Shown piece after piece: positions 1-8,218 of a stretch of 64,000 nt of DNA (positions are counted from its first letter, which is position 1; every line of letters starts with the position of its first letter). The position numbers and the translations under genes were made by a program. Origin of the DNA: Sphingomonas sp. 32-62-10 (GTDB taxonomy: Bacteria > Pseudomonadota > Alphaproteobacteria > Sphingomonadales > Sphingomonadaceae); contig NCEE01000005.1 in the NCBI GenBank assembly GCA_002280555.1, positions 62,001 to 126,000 on the forward strand, given 5' to 3'. The notes under the pieces were generated by a model. The model was not told the DNA's origin and searched no databases. It saw nothing but the letters and a program-made list of their open reading frames with translations.

Positions 1-1059
1 ACCAGGGGAGGGGGCGAAGGTACGCGGGTCTTCGGCGTTGATCCGGCATTCGATCGCATGGCCGCGAAACACCACGTCCTGCTGCCGCAGCGTCAGCGGA
101 TGCCCCTCGGCAATGCGGATTTGTTCGCGCACCAGATCAAGCCCGGTGATCATCTCCGTCACCGGATGTTCCACCTGCAGCCGGGTGTTCATTTCGATGA
201 AATAGAACTCGCCGTCTTCCCAAAGAAACTCGATTGTTCCCGCGCCGCGATAGCCCATATCGGCCATTGCCTTGGAAACGATGCCGCCCATCCGCTCGCG
301 ATCTTCAGCGCCAAGCACGGGCGAGGGAGCTTCCTCGAGCACCTTCTGGTGGCGGCGCTGGAGCGAGCAATCGCGTTCCCCCAGATGGATCGCGTTGCCA
401 TTGCCGTCGCCAAACACCTGGAATTCGATGTGGCGCGGATTGCCGAGATATTTTTCGAGATAAACGGTCGCGTCGCCAAAGGCCGCTTTCGCCTCGGTGC
501 CGGCCTGCTGCATCTGGGTTTCGAGATCGGCAGCGTTGTTGACCACCTTCATGCCGCGACCGCCGCCGCCCGATGCCGCCTTGATGATGACGGGATAGCC
601 GACGCGCTCGGCAATCGCCTTGGCTTCGGTGATTTCGCTGATCGCCCCATCCGATCCGGGGACGAGCGGCAGCCCGAGCGCGCCCGCAGTGCGCTTCGCC
701 TCCACCTTATCGCCCATCGTGCGGATATGTTCGGGCTTGGGGCCGACAAAAATGATGTCGTGCGCCTCGACGATTTCGGCGAACTTGGCGTTCTCGCTCA
801 GGAAACCATAACCCGGGTGGATCGCGTCTGCGCCCGATATCTCGGCGGCCGAAATGATATTCGGGATGTTGAGATAGCTTTCGGTCGCTGCGGGCGGCCC
901 GATGCAGATCGCTTGATCAGCCAGCCGCACATGCATGGCATCGGCATCGGCGGTCGAATGCACCGCGACCGTCTCAATGCCCATTTCGTGACAGGCGCGG
1001 TGGATACGGAGCGCGATTTCGCCGCGATTGGCGATCAACAGCTTCTTGATTTGCGCCAT
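1..1059 (-). CDS. accC: Acetyl-CoA carboxylase biotin carboxylase subunit (3' end cut off by window)
   Basis: Biotin carboxylase, which carboxylates biotin on AccB with ATP and bicarbonate in the first step of fatty acid synthesis. The minus strand reads MAQIKKLLIANRGEIAVRI from an ATG at 1059 and stays open to base 1 (353 codons, ending DPRTFAPSPG). About 95 C-terminal residues lie outside the window, judged from the usual length of about 450. The N-terminal Rossmann-like biotin carboxylase domain and the ATP-grasp core are visible (HPGYGFLSEN, the glycine-rich KAASGGGGRGM, EMNTRLQVEHPVTE). It follows accB on the same strand with one base between them, so the two form the usual accBC operon. 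Confidence 0.97.
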   Translation of the reverse strand, partial: MAQIKKLLIANRGEIALRIHRACHEMGIETVAVHSTADADAMHVRLADQAICIGPPAATESYLNIPNIISAAEISGADAIHPGYGFLSENAKFAEIVEAHDIIFVGPKPEHIRTMGDKVEAKRTAGALGLPLVPGSDGAISEITEAKAIAERVGYPVIIKAASGGGGRGMKVVNNAADLETQMQQAGTEAKAAFGDATVYLEKYLGNPRHIEFQVFGDGNGNAIHLGERDCSLQRRHQKVLEEAPSPVLGAEDRERMGGIVSKAMADMGYRGAGTIEFLWEDGEFYFIEMNTRLQVEHPVTEMITGLDLVREQIRIAEGHPLTLRQQDVVFRGHAIECRINAEDPRTFAPSPG

Positions 1060-1060
1060 G

Positions 1061-1546
1061 TTATTCGACGACAACCAGTGGCTGATCGAACTCGACGGGC
1101 TGGCCATTTTCGACGAGCAGCGTCTTCACCGTCCCGCCCGATGGCGCGAGGATGGGGTTCATCACCTTCATCGCCTCGATGATCACCAGCGTATCGCCGG
1201 CGGCAACCTTGTCGCCGACCGACACGAATGGCTTCGCGCCCGGCTCTGCGGACAGGTAAACGGTGCCTACCATTGGCGATTTGACGGCATTAGCGCTGCT
1301 CGGCGCCGGGGCTGCTTCCATAGGGACAGCGACAGGCGCAGCGGGTGCAGCCGCTGGGGCAGGGGCATAAACCGGAGCCGGCGCCGCGGCCGCGACGGTC
1401 ATGGTCCGCGCCACGCGCACCCGGCGGGGACCATCCTCAACCTCGATTTCGGTCAACTGCGTGTCATCAAGCAGTTCGGCCAACTGGCGCACCATCGCCA
1501 CGTCGATCCGCATCGGTCCTTCGTCTGCCCCCGTATTCTCCGACAT
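1061..1546 (-). CDS. accB: Acetyl-CoA carboxylase biotin carboxyl carrier protein
   Basis: Carrier protein holding the biotin that shuttles CO2 between AccC and the carboxyltransferase. The C-terminal biotinyl domain has the signature EAMKVMN, whose Lys is the biotinylation site. An Ala/Pro-rich linker (roughly residues 50-85) joins it to an N-terminal region starting MSENTGADEG. I chose the ATG at 1546 over the upstream in-frame one at 1576 because AAGGGATAG precedes it as a ribosome-binding site. About 161 residues, normal for the family. Directly upstream of accC. Confidence 0.96.
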   Translation of the reverse strand: MSENTGADEGPMRIDVAMVRQLAELLDDTQLTEIEVEDGPRRVRVARTMTVAAAAPAPVYAPAPAAAPAAPVAVPMEAAPAPSSANAVKSPMVGTVYLSAEPGAKPFVSVGDKVAAGDTLVIIEAMKVMNPILAPSGGTVKTLLVENGQPVEFDQPLVVVE

Positions 1547-1582
1547 GCCTATCCCTTTTTCCCTGTTTGACCGCATGTCCTG

Positions 1583-2056
1583 TCAGAACCGCGCCGCCGC
1601 TTCAAGCGCCAGCAGATATGAAATCGCGCCGAAACCCGCGATCGTGCCTCGCGCAGCCTGGCCGACAAAGCTGGTGTGGCGGAATTCTTCGCGGGCATGC
1701 GGGTTGGACAGATGCACTTCGATTACCGGGGTGGTGACTGCCTTTACGGCATCGTGCAGCGCGATGGAGGTGTGGCCATAGCCCGCCGGGTTGAGAATAA
1801 CCGCCTTCGCGCCGGTTGCCTGCGCTTCGTGGAGCCAGTCGATCAGATGCCCCTCATGGTTCGATTGCCGCATATCGATCGTCAGATCGAGTTTGCGGGC
1901 GCGGTCCTCCAGCATCCCGGCAATGTCATCCAGCGTATCATGCCCATAGATATCGGGCTCGCGCACGCCGAGCAGGTTGAGGTTCGGGCCGTTCAGAACG
2001 AAGACGGTATCGGTCAAAGCGATGGCTTTCGGTTGCGATCGGGCTTCGTACCCCAT
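1583..2056 (-). CDS. aroQ: Type II 3-dehydroquinate dehydratase
   Basis: Dehydrates 3-dehydroquinate to 3-dehydroshikimate in the shikimate pathway. The family motifs are clear: VLNGPNLNLLGVREPDIYG near the N-terminus (flexible-loop Arg and active-site Tyr), RQSNHEGHLIDW, NPAGYGHTSIAL and EVHLSNPHAREEFRHTS. The start is uncertain: the frame opens with GTG at 2065, an ATG follows at 2056, and a TTG at 2017 would give the more usual N-terminus TDTVFVLNG. It lies upstream of accBC on the same strand, 36 bases from accB, so it may be transcribed with it, and it is divergent from thiSG. Confidence 0.95.
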   Translation of the reverse strand: MGYEARSQPKAIALTDTVFVLNGPNLNLLGVREPDIYGHDTLDDIAGMLEDRARKLDLTIDMRQSNHEGHLIDWLHEAQATGAKAVILNPAGYGHTSIALHDAVKAVTTPVIEVHLSNPHAREEFRHTSFVGQAARGTIAGFGAISYLLALEAAARF

Positions 2057-2067
2057 ATCTGCCACCC

Positions 2068-3072
2068 ATGCACAACGACAACATGGTTTTAGTCCACATC
2101 AATGGCGAGCCGCGCCGCGTTGGCGCCGGGCTCAGCCTGGCCGCCCTTGCCGAGCAGCTTGGCCTCGCGCCTGAAAAGGTCGCAGTCGAGCGCAATCTGG
2201 AGATCGTCCCCAGGTCGACTCTCGCCAACGTGTTTGTAGAGCCAGGAGACGCGCTGGAAATTGTCCACTTTGTCGGTGGCGGGGATCAACAGCCTAATCT
2301 TGGTGGAGACAGCTGGTCGGTCGCCGGGCGGACGTTTCGTTCAAGGCTGATCGTCGGCACGGGCAAATACAAGGATTTCGCGCAGAACGCAGCGGCACTG
2401 GAAGCATCTGGCGCAGAGATCGTCACCGTCGCGGTGCGGCGCGTGAACGTGTCCGATCCCAAGGCACCGATGCTGACCGATTTCATCGATCCTAAGAAGT
2501 TCACCTATCTGCCCAATACCGCCGGGTGTTTCACCGGGGATGATGCGGTGCGCACGCTGCGGCTGGCGCGCGAGGCGGGCGGCTGGGATCTGGTGAAGCT
2601 CGAAGTGCTGGGCGAGGCGAAAACGCTCTATCCCGACATGGTCGAAACGCTGCGTGCGACGGAGATTCTGGCCAAGGAAGGCTTTCTGCCGATGGTCTAT
2701 TGCGTCGATGATCCCATCGCCGCAAAGCGCTTGGAGGATGCGGGCGCGGTTGCGATCATGCCACTCGGCGCACCGATCGGATCGGGGCTCGGCATCCAGA
2801 ACCGCGTGACGATCCGGCTGATCGTTGAAGGCGCAAGCGTGCCGGTGCTGGTCGATGCGGGCGTCGGCACTGCGTCCGACGCGGCCGTCGCGATGGAGCT
2901 TGGCTGTGACGGCGTGCTGATGAACACCGCGATCGCCGAGGCCAAGGATCCGATCATGATGGCCGCCGCGATGAAGCATGCGGTGGAGGCGGGTAGGCTC
3001 GCCTATCGCGCGGGCCGGATGGGGTTGCGGCGCTACGCTGATCCATCGAGCCCGCTTGCGGGATTGATTTGA
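2068..3072 (+). CDS. thiG: Fused sulfur carrier ThiS and thiazole synthase ThiG
   Basis: Two thiamine-pathway proteins in one frame. Residues about 6-72 are a ThiS-like ubiquitin-fold domain (MVLVHINGEPRRV ... EPGDALEIVHFVGGG). After a short linker the rest is ThiG, which makes the thiazole ring from deoxyxylulose phosphate, dehydroglycine and ThiS thiocarboxylate. ThiG marks are GTGKYKDF, the Schiff-base Lys region DLVKLEVLGE, and the phosphate-binding stretches PLGAPIGSGLGI and VLVDAGVGTASD. An internal ATG at 2083 gives a more typical ThiS start. ThiS normally works through a free C-terminal Gly-Gly, so the fusion is mechanistically odd. Annotated fusions of this kind are known in sphingomonads, but I cannot check that here. 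Confidence 0.93.
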   Translation: MHNDNMVLVHINGEPRRVGAGLSLAALAEQLGLAPEKVAVERNLEIVPRSTLANVFVEPGDALEIVHFVGGGDQQPNLGGDSWSVAGRTFRSRLIVGTGKYKDFAQNAAALEASGAEIVTVAVRRVNVSDPKAPMLTDFIDPKKFTYLPNTAGCFTGDDAVRTLRLAREAGGWDLVKLEVLGEAKTLYPDMVETLRATEILAKEGFLPMVYCVDDPIAAKRLEDAGAVAIMPLGAPIGSGLGIQNRVTIRLIVEGASVPVLVDAGVGTASDAAVAMELGCDGVLMNTAIAEAKDPIMMAAAMKHAVEAGRLAYRAGRMGLRRYADPSSPLAGLI

Positions 3073-3124
3073 GCGTGTAACCTTGACCGCTCATGGTCGC
3101 GCCATTGTTGACCGGAGAGTTATC

Positions 3125-3280
3125 ATGTTTCGTTTTCTGAAGGTCGCCGTTGTTGGTCTCGCCGTCACCGGCACGGCTGCTTACGCCGCGGCACCGACTG
3201 CATTCTCAGCAGCTTGCAGCGCGGCTTGCTCGGCCGCCTGTGCGGTGATGGGCATCGATTGCGGAATGCCAAACTGCTGA
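3125..3280 (+). CDS. Small Cys-rich secreted peptide, unknown function
   Basis: Unrecognised 51-residue protein. The ATG at 3125 is preceded by GGAGAG at good spacing. A plausible signal peptide (MFRFLKVAVVGLAVTGTAAYA) would leave a mature tail of about 28 residues with five Cys: three SAAC repeats (Cys31, 35, 39), then Cys46 and the C-terminal Cys51. Regular CxxxC spacing suggests metal binding or disulfides in the periplasm, but that is inference. It stands alone after thiSG, with a weak hairpin at 3309-3330 downstream. Confidence 0.6.
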   Translation: MFRFLKVAVVGLAVTGTAAYAAAPTAFSAACSAACSAACAVMGIDCGMPNC

Positions 3281-3308
3281 TTTGAACGATTGGGTAGTGA
3301 AACCCGAT

Positions 3309-3330
3309 CGAACGCTCAAATGAGAGTTCG
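3309..3330 (+). terminator. Weak terminator-like hairpin after the Cys-rich peptide gene
   Basis: CGAACGCTC and GAGAGTTCG pair around an AAAT loop with one mismatch. No T-run follows. It lies between the peptide gene and the convergent methyltransferase, whose 3' side also carries a CCGCCA/TGGCGG hairpin at 3382-3396. Confidence 0.35.
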
Positions 3331-3396
3331 GCTTGCAAGCGCGTCCGGCGCTGCCTGTTTGTGATATAACGGGGGCCGTATCCGCCAGTTTGGCGG

Positions 3397-3990
3397 TTAA
3401 CGTTTGCGCACGAACCAGATTGTTCGACCACCACAGGCAGGGTCTTCGTGGCGGTGATCAATTTCGACCAGGTCGGCGCGCACAAAGGCCTCGCGATACT
3501 CATGGGGCTGCAACGCCTCCTGATACAGTGCGTCGATGCCGCTATTCGCTGATGACGGATTTTTCGCCGGGCCGGTGTTGAACAGTGCACGCCCTTCTGG
3601 TGTTAGCCACGCGCCGATCCGCTCGATCATCGCGGCTTGTTCGTCTCCGCGCAGATGGTACAGGCTGTCCCACGCCAATACGCCATCGTAAAACCCGTCC
3701 ATCGCGACGCGGCGCATATCGGCGTTGATCCAGCGGTGGCGCGGGAACCGCGTGCGGCAGAGCCCGACCATCTTCGGTGAAACATCGACGCCGGAGATCA
3801 TGAAGCCCTTGTCGATCAGGTGCCGCGACACCGGTTCGCCAGCGCCGCAACCCAGATCGAGGATGCGCCCGCCCTTGGGCAGGAGCTGGATGAAGCGATC
3901 GAGCCAGGCGCGTTCGGTGAATGATTTGCGGCGGTCGCTGTCGAACCTGCTGCTGTTGCGTTCATAAAAGGCGGCAATCAGATCAGACAA
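3397..3990 (-). CDS. Class I SAM-dependent methyltransferase
   Basis: A 197-residue single-domain methyltransferase. The SAM-binding motif I is ILDLGCGAGEPVSRHL (about residues 43-58), motif II is ISGVDVSPKMV, and the acidic/aromatic motif is WDSLYHL. The substrate cannot be told from sequence. The N-terminal FYERNSSRFD is typical of small cytoplasmic methyltransferases of unknown substrate. It is divergent from the csbD-like gene and convergent with the Cys-rich peptide gene. Confidence 0.85.
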   Translation of the reverse strand: MSDLIAAFYERNSSRFDSDRRKSFTERAWLDRFIQLLPKGGRILDLGCGAGEPVSRHLIDKGFMISGVDVSPKMVGLCRTRFPRHRWINADMRRVAMDGFYDGVLAWDSLYHLRGDEQAAMIERIGAWLTPEGRALFNTGPAKNPSSANSGIDALYQEALQPHEYREAFVRADLVEIDHRHEDPACGGRTIWFVRKR

Positions 3991-4041
3991 ACTTTATTCC
4001 CTGTTATCATGAAGTTGTCTTCATTCGACTATGCAGCAACG

Positions 4042-4066
4042 GAACCCAAATGACCGTCGGTCGTTC
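4042..4066 (+). promoter_or_regulatory. EcfG-type general stress promoter
   Basis: GGAAC at 4042-4046 and CGTT at 4063-4066, with 16 bases between them, match the GGAAC-N16/17-CGTT consensus of alphaproteobacterial EcfG sigma factors. The site lies about 60 bases before the csbD-like start, and CsbD-family genes are typical general-stress genes. Confidence 0.7.
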
Positions 4067-4127
4067 AATATCTAAGCGTCCCGAACCCGGATTGTCCGGA
4101 CGACCGGCGCGTGAAGGAGCATGTGTC

Positions 4128-4298
4128 ATGGGTGAACTCACCGACAAGATCAAAGGCAATGTCAACGAAGCGATCGGCAAGATCAAGCAGAACAGCAATG
4201 ATCCCGAGACGCAGGCCGATGGCAAGGCGCAGGAACTGAAGGGCAAGGCCCAGCAGACCGCCGGCAAGATCAAGGGCGCCCTTGGCGACGATATCTGA
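4128..4298 (+). CDS. CsbD-family stress protein
   Basis: A 56-residue hydrophilic, Lys/Gly/Ala-rich protein: MGELTDKIKGNVNEAIGKIK, then repeated KAQELKGKAQQTAGKIKGAL heptad-like helices. This is the CsbD fold found in general stress regulons; the molecular role is unknown. The ATG at 4128 is used because AAGGAG at 4114-4119 is the ribosome-binding site. It is preceded by an EcfG-type promoter and followed by a strong hairpin, so it is probably a monocistronic stress transcript. Confidence 0.92.
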   Translation: MGELTDKIKGNVNEAIGKIKQNSNDPETQADGKAQELKGKAQQTAGKIKGALGDDI

Positions 4299-4629
4299 TC
4301 GGGCGCTAGCCTGCCTTTAATGTACTGAAGACGATCGGCCGTCCCGGATCCCCGGGGCGGCCGACTTGCTTTGCAGCACCCTGATTGTCGTGGCGATCTA
4401 TCGCGAATCGGGCTGAAGGGTGGTTTTCGTTGGTGTGTTCGCGGCTCACATGCGCAGAAATCCGGTCGTAAGCGTGGCGGTACGATCGCGAAAGTGCGAT
4501 GATGGTTCGGGTATCGATTTCAAATATCGATCGAAAATTCGCGCTAGCCCAAATTAGGTACTTGGGGGCTTGCTAGCCCCGAAAACTTGCCGCTCTCGTC
4601 GCTGCTCACGGTCTGGGGGGGCAAGTGCA
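4299..4629. other. Intergenic stretch between csbD-like and HTH genes
   Basis: 331 bases without a supported gene. It holds the csbD terminator at 4335-4364. Near the right end, GGGGCT-TGCT-AGCCCC can form a 6-bp hairpin at 4565-4580, about 50 bases before the HTH gene start. It also contains a local repeat of ATCGAT (around 4515-4535). No convincing sigma-70 promoter was seen. Confidence 0.5.
4335..4364 (+). terminator. Terminator hairpin after csbD-like gene
   Basis: TCGGCCGTCCCGG and CCGGGGCGGCCGA form a 13-bp stem (one G-T pair) around a 4-base loop. It is followed by CTTGCTTTG rather than a clean T-run. Confidence 0.6.
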
Positions 4630-4983
4630 GTGAGTGATATCGTTGACGATGATTCGATGTCATTTGTGCCCGTTCTTCCCTTTGCGCCCGAACAGTTCCA
4701 GGAAATCAGACATTGTGCCTTGGGCGTAAAGCTTCGCGCTGCGCGGCTCGCGGCGAACTTGTCGATTGAGGCTGTCTCCGAACGCACCCGCATTCGCGCC
4801 GTCTATCTGTCGGCCCTTGAAGAAGGGCGGCTCGACCAGTTTACCGCACCATTATACGCCGTCGGTTTTGCCAGCAGCTATGCGCGTGCGATCGGGCTGG
4901 ATGCAGAATGGGCGGCGCAAGCGATGCGGCAGTTCATCGCCGATACCCCCAATAGCTGGCGCCGATCAGGCTGGGTGCACTAA
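4630..4983 (+). CDS. RodZ-like N-terminal helix-turn-helix protein
   Basis: Small cytoplasmic protein of about 117 residues starting from a GTG at 4630 (VSDIVDDDSMSF). The core LGVKLRAARLAANLSIEAVSERTRI followed by YLSALEEGRLDQF and YAVGFASSYARAIGLD is the helix-turn-helix found at the N-terminus of RodZ. The transmembrane segment and periplasmic domain of RodZ are absent, so this is a stand-alone domain, perhaps a regulator. It is convergent with the TPP-enzyme gene. Confidence 0.75.
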   Translation: MSDIVDDDSMSFVPVLPFAPEQFQEIRHCALGVKLRAARLAANLSIEAVSERTRIRAVYLSALEEGRLDQFTAPLYAVGFASSYARAIGLDAEWAAQAMRQFIADTPNSWRRSGWVH

Positions 4984-5016
4984 AGGTCGTTGCAGACTGC
5001 ATGTCGACGATGTGGA

Positions 5017-6672
5017 TCAGCGCTGCCTGATCGCACTGATCGTGGTGCCATTGGTGATCACTTCGATATCGGTTTTGACATGCAGCAGCTTGACGCCGGG
5101 TTGCGCAAGCGCGCGGTCGAGCGCGGGGGCGAATTGCGCAGTGGTCTCGACCGTTTCTGACCACGCCCCATAGGCCGTGGCCAGCAGCGCGAAATCGGGG
5201 TTGTGGAGCACTGTACCGCTAAGGCGTGCGGGATATTCGCGTTCCTGATGCATGCGGATCGTACCGTACCCGCCATTGTCGACGATGATGACGAGCATGT
5301 TGGCGCCGTGCTGGATCGCGGTTGCGAGTTCCTGCCCGTTCATCAGGAAATCGCCGTCCCCCGCCACCGCGACAACGGTCTTGTCAGCGCAGCGCAGCGC
5401 GCCTGCGACAGCGGCGGGGACGCCATAGCCCATCGCACCCGCGGTGGGAGCGAGCTGCGTGCCGGGGCTGCCATAATGCCAGTAACGGTGCCACCAGCCC
5501 GAAAAATTGCCCGCACCGTTGCAGATGATCGTCGCTTCGGGGTGAAGCCGCTCACGCATCGCTGCGACGCAGGGACCGAGATCGAGAGCAACATTGTCGC
5601 GCGGTTTGGGGGTCGACCAGTGGAGCCATTGCTCGTGCGCTTCGGCGCCATCGGATCGCGGCCATGCCGGCGCCTCCGCCCGGGCAAGCATATCGGCGAA
5701 ATTGAATACCGGCGCGGCAATGGCCGTGTCAGCGCGGTAGACGCGGTTCAACTCGGCCGGATCGGGGTGGACATGGATCAGCTTCTGGCCGGGATGATCG
5801 GGCGTGATCAGCGTATAGCCGTCGGTCGTCGCCTCGCCCAGCCGCGCGCCAATCACCAGCAGCAGATCGGCTGCCTTGATCCGCTCGACGAGCTTGGGGT
5901 TCGGTCCATAGCCAAGGTTGCCTGCCCAAACAGGCGATGCATTGAAAATGGCATCCTGGCGTCGAAAAGCACCCGCGACCGGAATGCCCCAGTTCTGCGC
6001 GAAATGATCGAACGCCCCCGCCGTCCGCTTGTCCCAACCCGCGCCGCCGATGATCGCCACCGGGCTCTTGGCGGCGACGAGCTGGTCAAGCAGATCGCTA
6101 TAATCATAGGGATCGAGCGCCGAGGGATGCCGGGTGACGGCGGATCGATCCGCCGCCTCGACCATGTCGCACAGCATATCCTCGGGCAGCGCGATCACCA
6201 CCGGGCCGGGGCGGCCGCTCGTCGCAACATTGAAAGCGTGGGCGATATACTCCGGGATGCGGCGCGCATCCTCGATCCGCGTTGCCCATTTGCACAGGGG
6301 CGCGAACATCGCCGGGAAATCGACTTCCTGAAAGCCCTCACGGTCGCGCATCCCGCGATCGACATCCCCGATGAACAGAATCATCGGCTGGCTATCCTGC
6401 ATCGCCACATGCACGCCTATGCTGGCATTGGTCGCGCCGGGCCCGCGCGTGACGAAGCAGATGCCGGGTCGCTGGGTCAGTGTGCCATCGGCACAGGCCA
6501 TAAAGGCCGCGCCACCTTCCTGTCGGCACGTCACCACATCGATCTCGGGCGTGTCGTGCAACGCATCGAGCACCGCGAGGAAACTCTCGCCCGGTACCTG
6601 AAAGATGCGGTCGCACCCCTGCGCGATCAGGTTATCGACAAGAATGCGGCCGCCGGTGCGTTTGGTGCTCAT
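5017..6672 (-). CDS. Thiamine-diphosphate enzyme, acetolactate synthase-like
   Basis: A 551-residue member of the large-subunit acetolactate synthase/TPP-dependent decarboxylase family. The N-terminal Pyr domain carries the cofactor-activating Glu (CRQEGGAAFM) and the GPGATNA loop. A central nucleotide-binding-like domain follows (about 190-330). The C-terminal PP domain has the metal/TPP motif GDGDFLMNGQELATAIQHGAN...DNGGYG. It lacks an adjacent ilvN regulatory subunit and follows a semialdehyde dehydrogenase gene by 33 bases, so a catabolic role (2-oxo acid or glyoxylate-type chemistry) is as likely as branched-chain amino acid synthesis. The substrate is not determinable. Confidence 0.88.
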   Translation of the reverse strand: MSTKRTGGRILVDNLIAQGCDRIFQVPGESFLAVLDALHDTPEIDVVTCRQEGGAAFMACADGTLTQRPGICFVTRGPGATNASIGVHVAMQDSQPMILFIGDVDRGMRDREGFQEVDFPAMFAPLCKWATRIEDARRIPEYIAHAFNVATSGRPGPVVIALPEDMLCDMVEAADRSAVTRHPSALDPYDYSDLLDQLVAAKSPVAIIGGAGWDKRTAGAFDHFAQNWGIPVAGAFRRQDAIFNASPVWAGNLGYGPNPKLVERIKAADLLLVIGARLGEATTDGYTLITPDHPGQKLIHVHPDPAELNRVYRADTAIAAPVFNFADMLARAEAPAWPRSDGAEAHEQWLHWSTPKPRDNVALDLGPCVAAMRERLHPEATIICNGAGNFSGWWHRYWHYGSPGTQLAPTAGAMGYGVPAAVAGALRCADKTVVAVAGDGDFLMNGQELATAIQHGANMLVIIVDNGGYGTIRMHQEREYPARLSGTVLHNPDFALLATAYGAWSETVETTAQFAPALDRALAQPGVKLLHVKTDIEVITNGTTISAIRQR

Positions 6673-6705
6673 GGTCAGGGGTTTAGCGATGGGCGGATCG
6701 ATGCG

Positions 6706-8142
6706 CTACGCCTGATGAATCGCCTTGGTGACCGTGTAACTCTCAAAGCCCTCGCGACCGCCCTCGCTGCCAAAGCCTGACAACTTCACGCCGCCAAAGG
6801 GTGTATCCGCCCCGCTGATCGCGAAGCTGTTGATGCCGACCATGCCGGCCTCGATCGCGTCGCCGAGCAGGTTCGCGCGGCGGCCATTCTCGGTGAACGC
6901 AAAGGCGGCGAGGCCGTAGGGCAGGCGGTTGGCCTGTTCGATGGCGTCATCGAAATCCTTGAAGGATCGGCTGACGGCGACAGGACCGAATGGTTCGTTC
7001 GACATGATGTCGGCCTCATTGGGTACATCGGCGAGCAGGGTGGGCTGGAAGAAGAACCCCTGATTGCCCATCCGTTCGCCCCCAGCCATCGTTCGTGCGC
7101 CCTTGGCCTTGGCGTCGTCGACCAAGCGTTCGATGGCACCGGGGCGGCGACCATTGGCGAGCGGCCCCATGCGGGTGGCGGGATCGAGCCCGTCGCCGAC
7201 CGGCACCTGCGCGGTGCGCGCGGCGAACCCGGCCAGGAAATCCTCATAAATCGCTTCCTCGACATAGAAGCGCGTGGGCGAAACGCAGACCTGCCCGGCG
7301 TTGCGGAATTTCTGCGGCACGACCATGTCGAGCGTCTTTTCCAGATCGCAATCAGCAAAGATCAGCACCGGCGCATGGCCACCGAGTTCCATCGTCGTCC
7401 GCTTCACGCCATCGGCGGCAAGGCGGAGCAGGTGCTGCCCGACCGGCACTGACCCGGTGAAGCTGATCTTCGCGGTGATGGGGGAGGCGATCAGGTGGCG
7501 GCTGACGGTGTCGGGCACGCCGAACACCAGTTGCGCCACGCCCTTGGGCAGCCCCGCATCCTCCAGGCAATGCATGATTGCGCTGGTGCAGCCGGGTGTT
7601 TCCTCAGGCGGCTTACAGATCACCGCGCACCCGGCGGCCAGCGCGGGGGCGAGCTTCTTGGCCATCAGATAGACCGGGAAATTCCAGGGCGAGAGCGCGG
7701 CGACGACGCCAACCGGCTGTTGGATGACGATCGATCGCTGACCCGTCGGGCGCACGAGCACGCGGCCATAATGGCGCAGCGCTTCTTCGGCGAACCAGTC
7801 GAACATCTGGGCTGAACTGATCACCTCACCGCGCGCCTCGGCGATTGGTTTGCCCTGTTCGCGCGTCATCAGCGTGGCGATCGCGTCGGCACGCGCGCGG
7901 ATCAGGTCGGCGGCCTTGTGGAGAATAGCGGCACGCGCATTGACGTCCGTTGCGCGCCAGATCTTAAAGCCACGCTCGGCAGCGGCGAGCGCTGCATCGA
8001 GATCGGCGGTGGACGCCAGTGGCACTTCGGCGATCGCGTCGCCGGTTGCGGGGTTCACGACCGGTCGGGTCTCGCGGCCCTCGCCCGCGCGCCATGCGCC
8101 ATCGACGAACAAGGCAAGGTCGGCGTCATAGCTGGCGGACAT
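6706..8142 (-). CDS. NAD(P)-dependent aldehyde dehydrogenase, succinate-semialdehyde type
   Basis: A 478-residue aldehyde dehydrogenase. The start at 8142 (MSASYDADLALFVDGAW) is fixed by AAGGAG upstream; the longer open frame upstream is non-coding. Catalytic features are the Rossmann stretch PWNFPVYLMAKKLAPALAAG, SFTGSVPVG, the general-base Glu in ELGGHAPVLIF and the nucleophile Cys in NAGQVCVSPTRFYV. The overall pattern fits the GabD (succinate-semialdehyde) subfamily, which oxidises short-chain semialdehydes. It is upstream of the TPP enzyme in one probable operon and divergent from the SMP-30 gene. Confidence 0.9.
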   Translation of the reverse strand: MSASYDADLALFVDGAWRAGEGRETRPVVNPATGDAIAEVPLASTADLDAALAAAERGFKIWRATDVNARAAILHKAADLIRARADAIATLMTREQGKPIAEARGEVISSAQMFDWFAEEALRHYGRVLVRPTGQRSIVIQQPVGVVAALSPWNFPVYLMAKKLAPALAAGCAVICKPPEETPGCTSAIMHCLEDAGLPKGVAQLVFGVPDTVSRHLIASPITAKISFTGSVPVGQHLLRLAADGVKRTTMELGGHAPVLIFADCDLEKTLDMVVPQKFRNAGQVCVSPTRFYVEEAIYEDFLAGFAARTAQVPVGDGLDPATRMGPLANGRRPGAIERLVDDAKAKGARTMAGGERMGNQGFFFQPTLLADVPNEADIMSNEPFGPVAVSRSFKDFDDAIEQANRLPYGLAAFAFTENGRRANLLGDAIEAGMVGINSFAISGADTPFGGVKLSGFGSEGGREGFESYTVTKAIHQA

Positions 8143-8218
8143 GCGGGAATTCTCCTTGGCGATATGGTCGTTGCAGCGCAGATAGGGCCACAAAACGATC
8201 AATACGAGGGGAGATGCC

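Noticed and set aside
58..1182. Long open frame on the plus strand opposite accC
   Set aside because: It is the antisense of accC/accB. The minus strand gives a clear biotin carboxylase; the plus-strand product is Arg/His-rich with no family.
5203..6780. 525-codon plus-strand frame opposite the TPP enzyme
   Set aside because: GC-rich shadow frame. The minus-strand product carries all TPP motifs.
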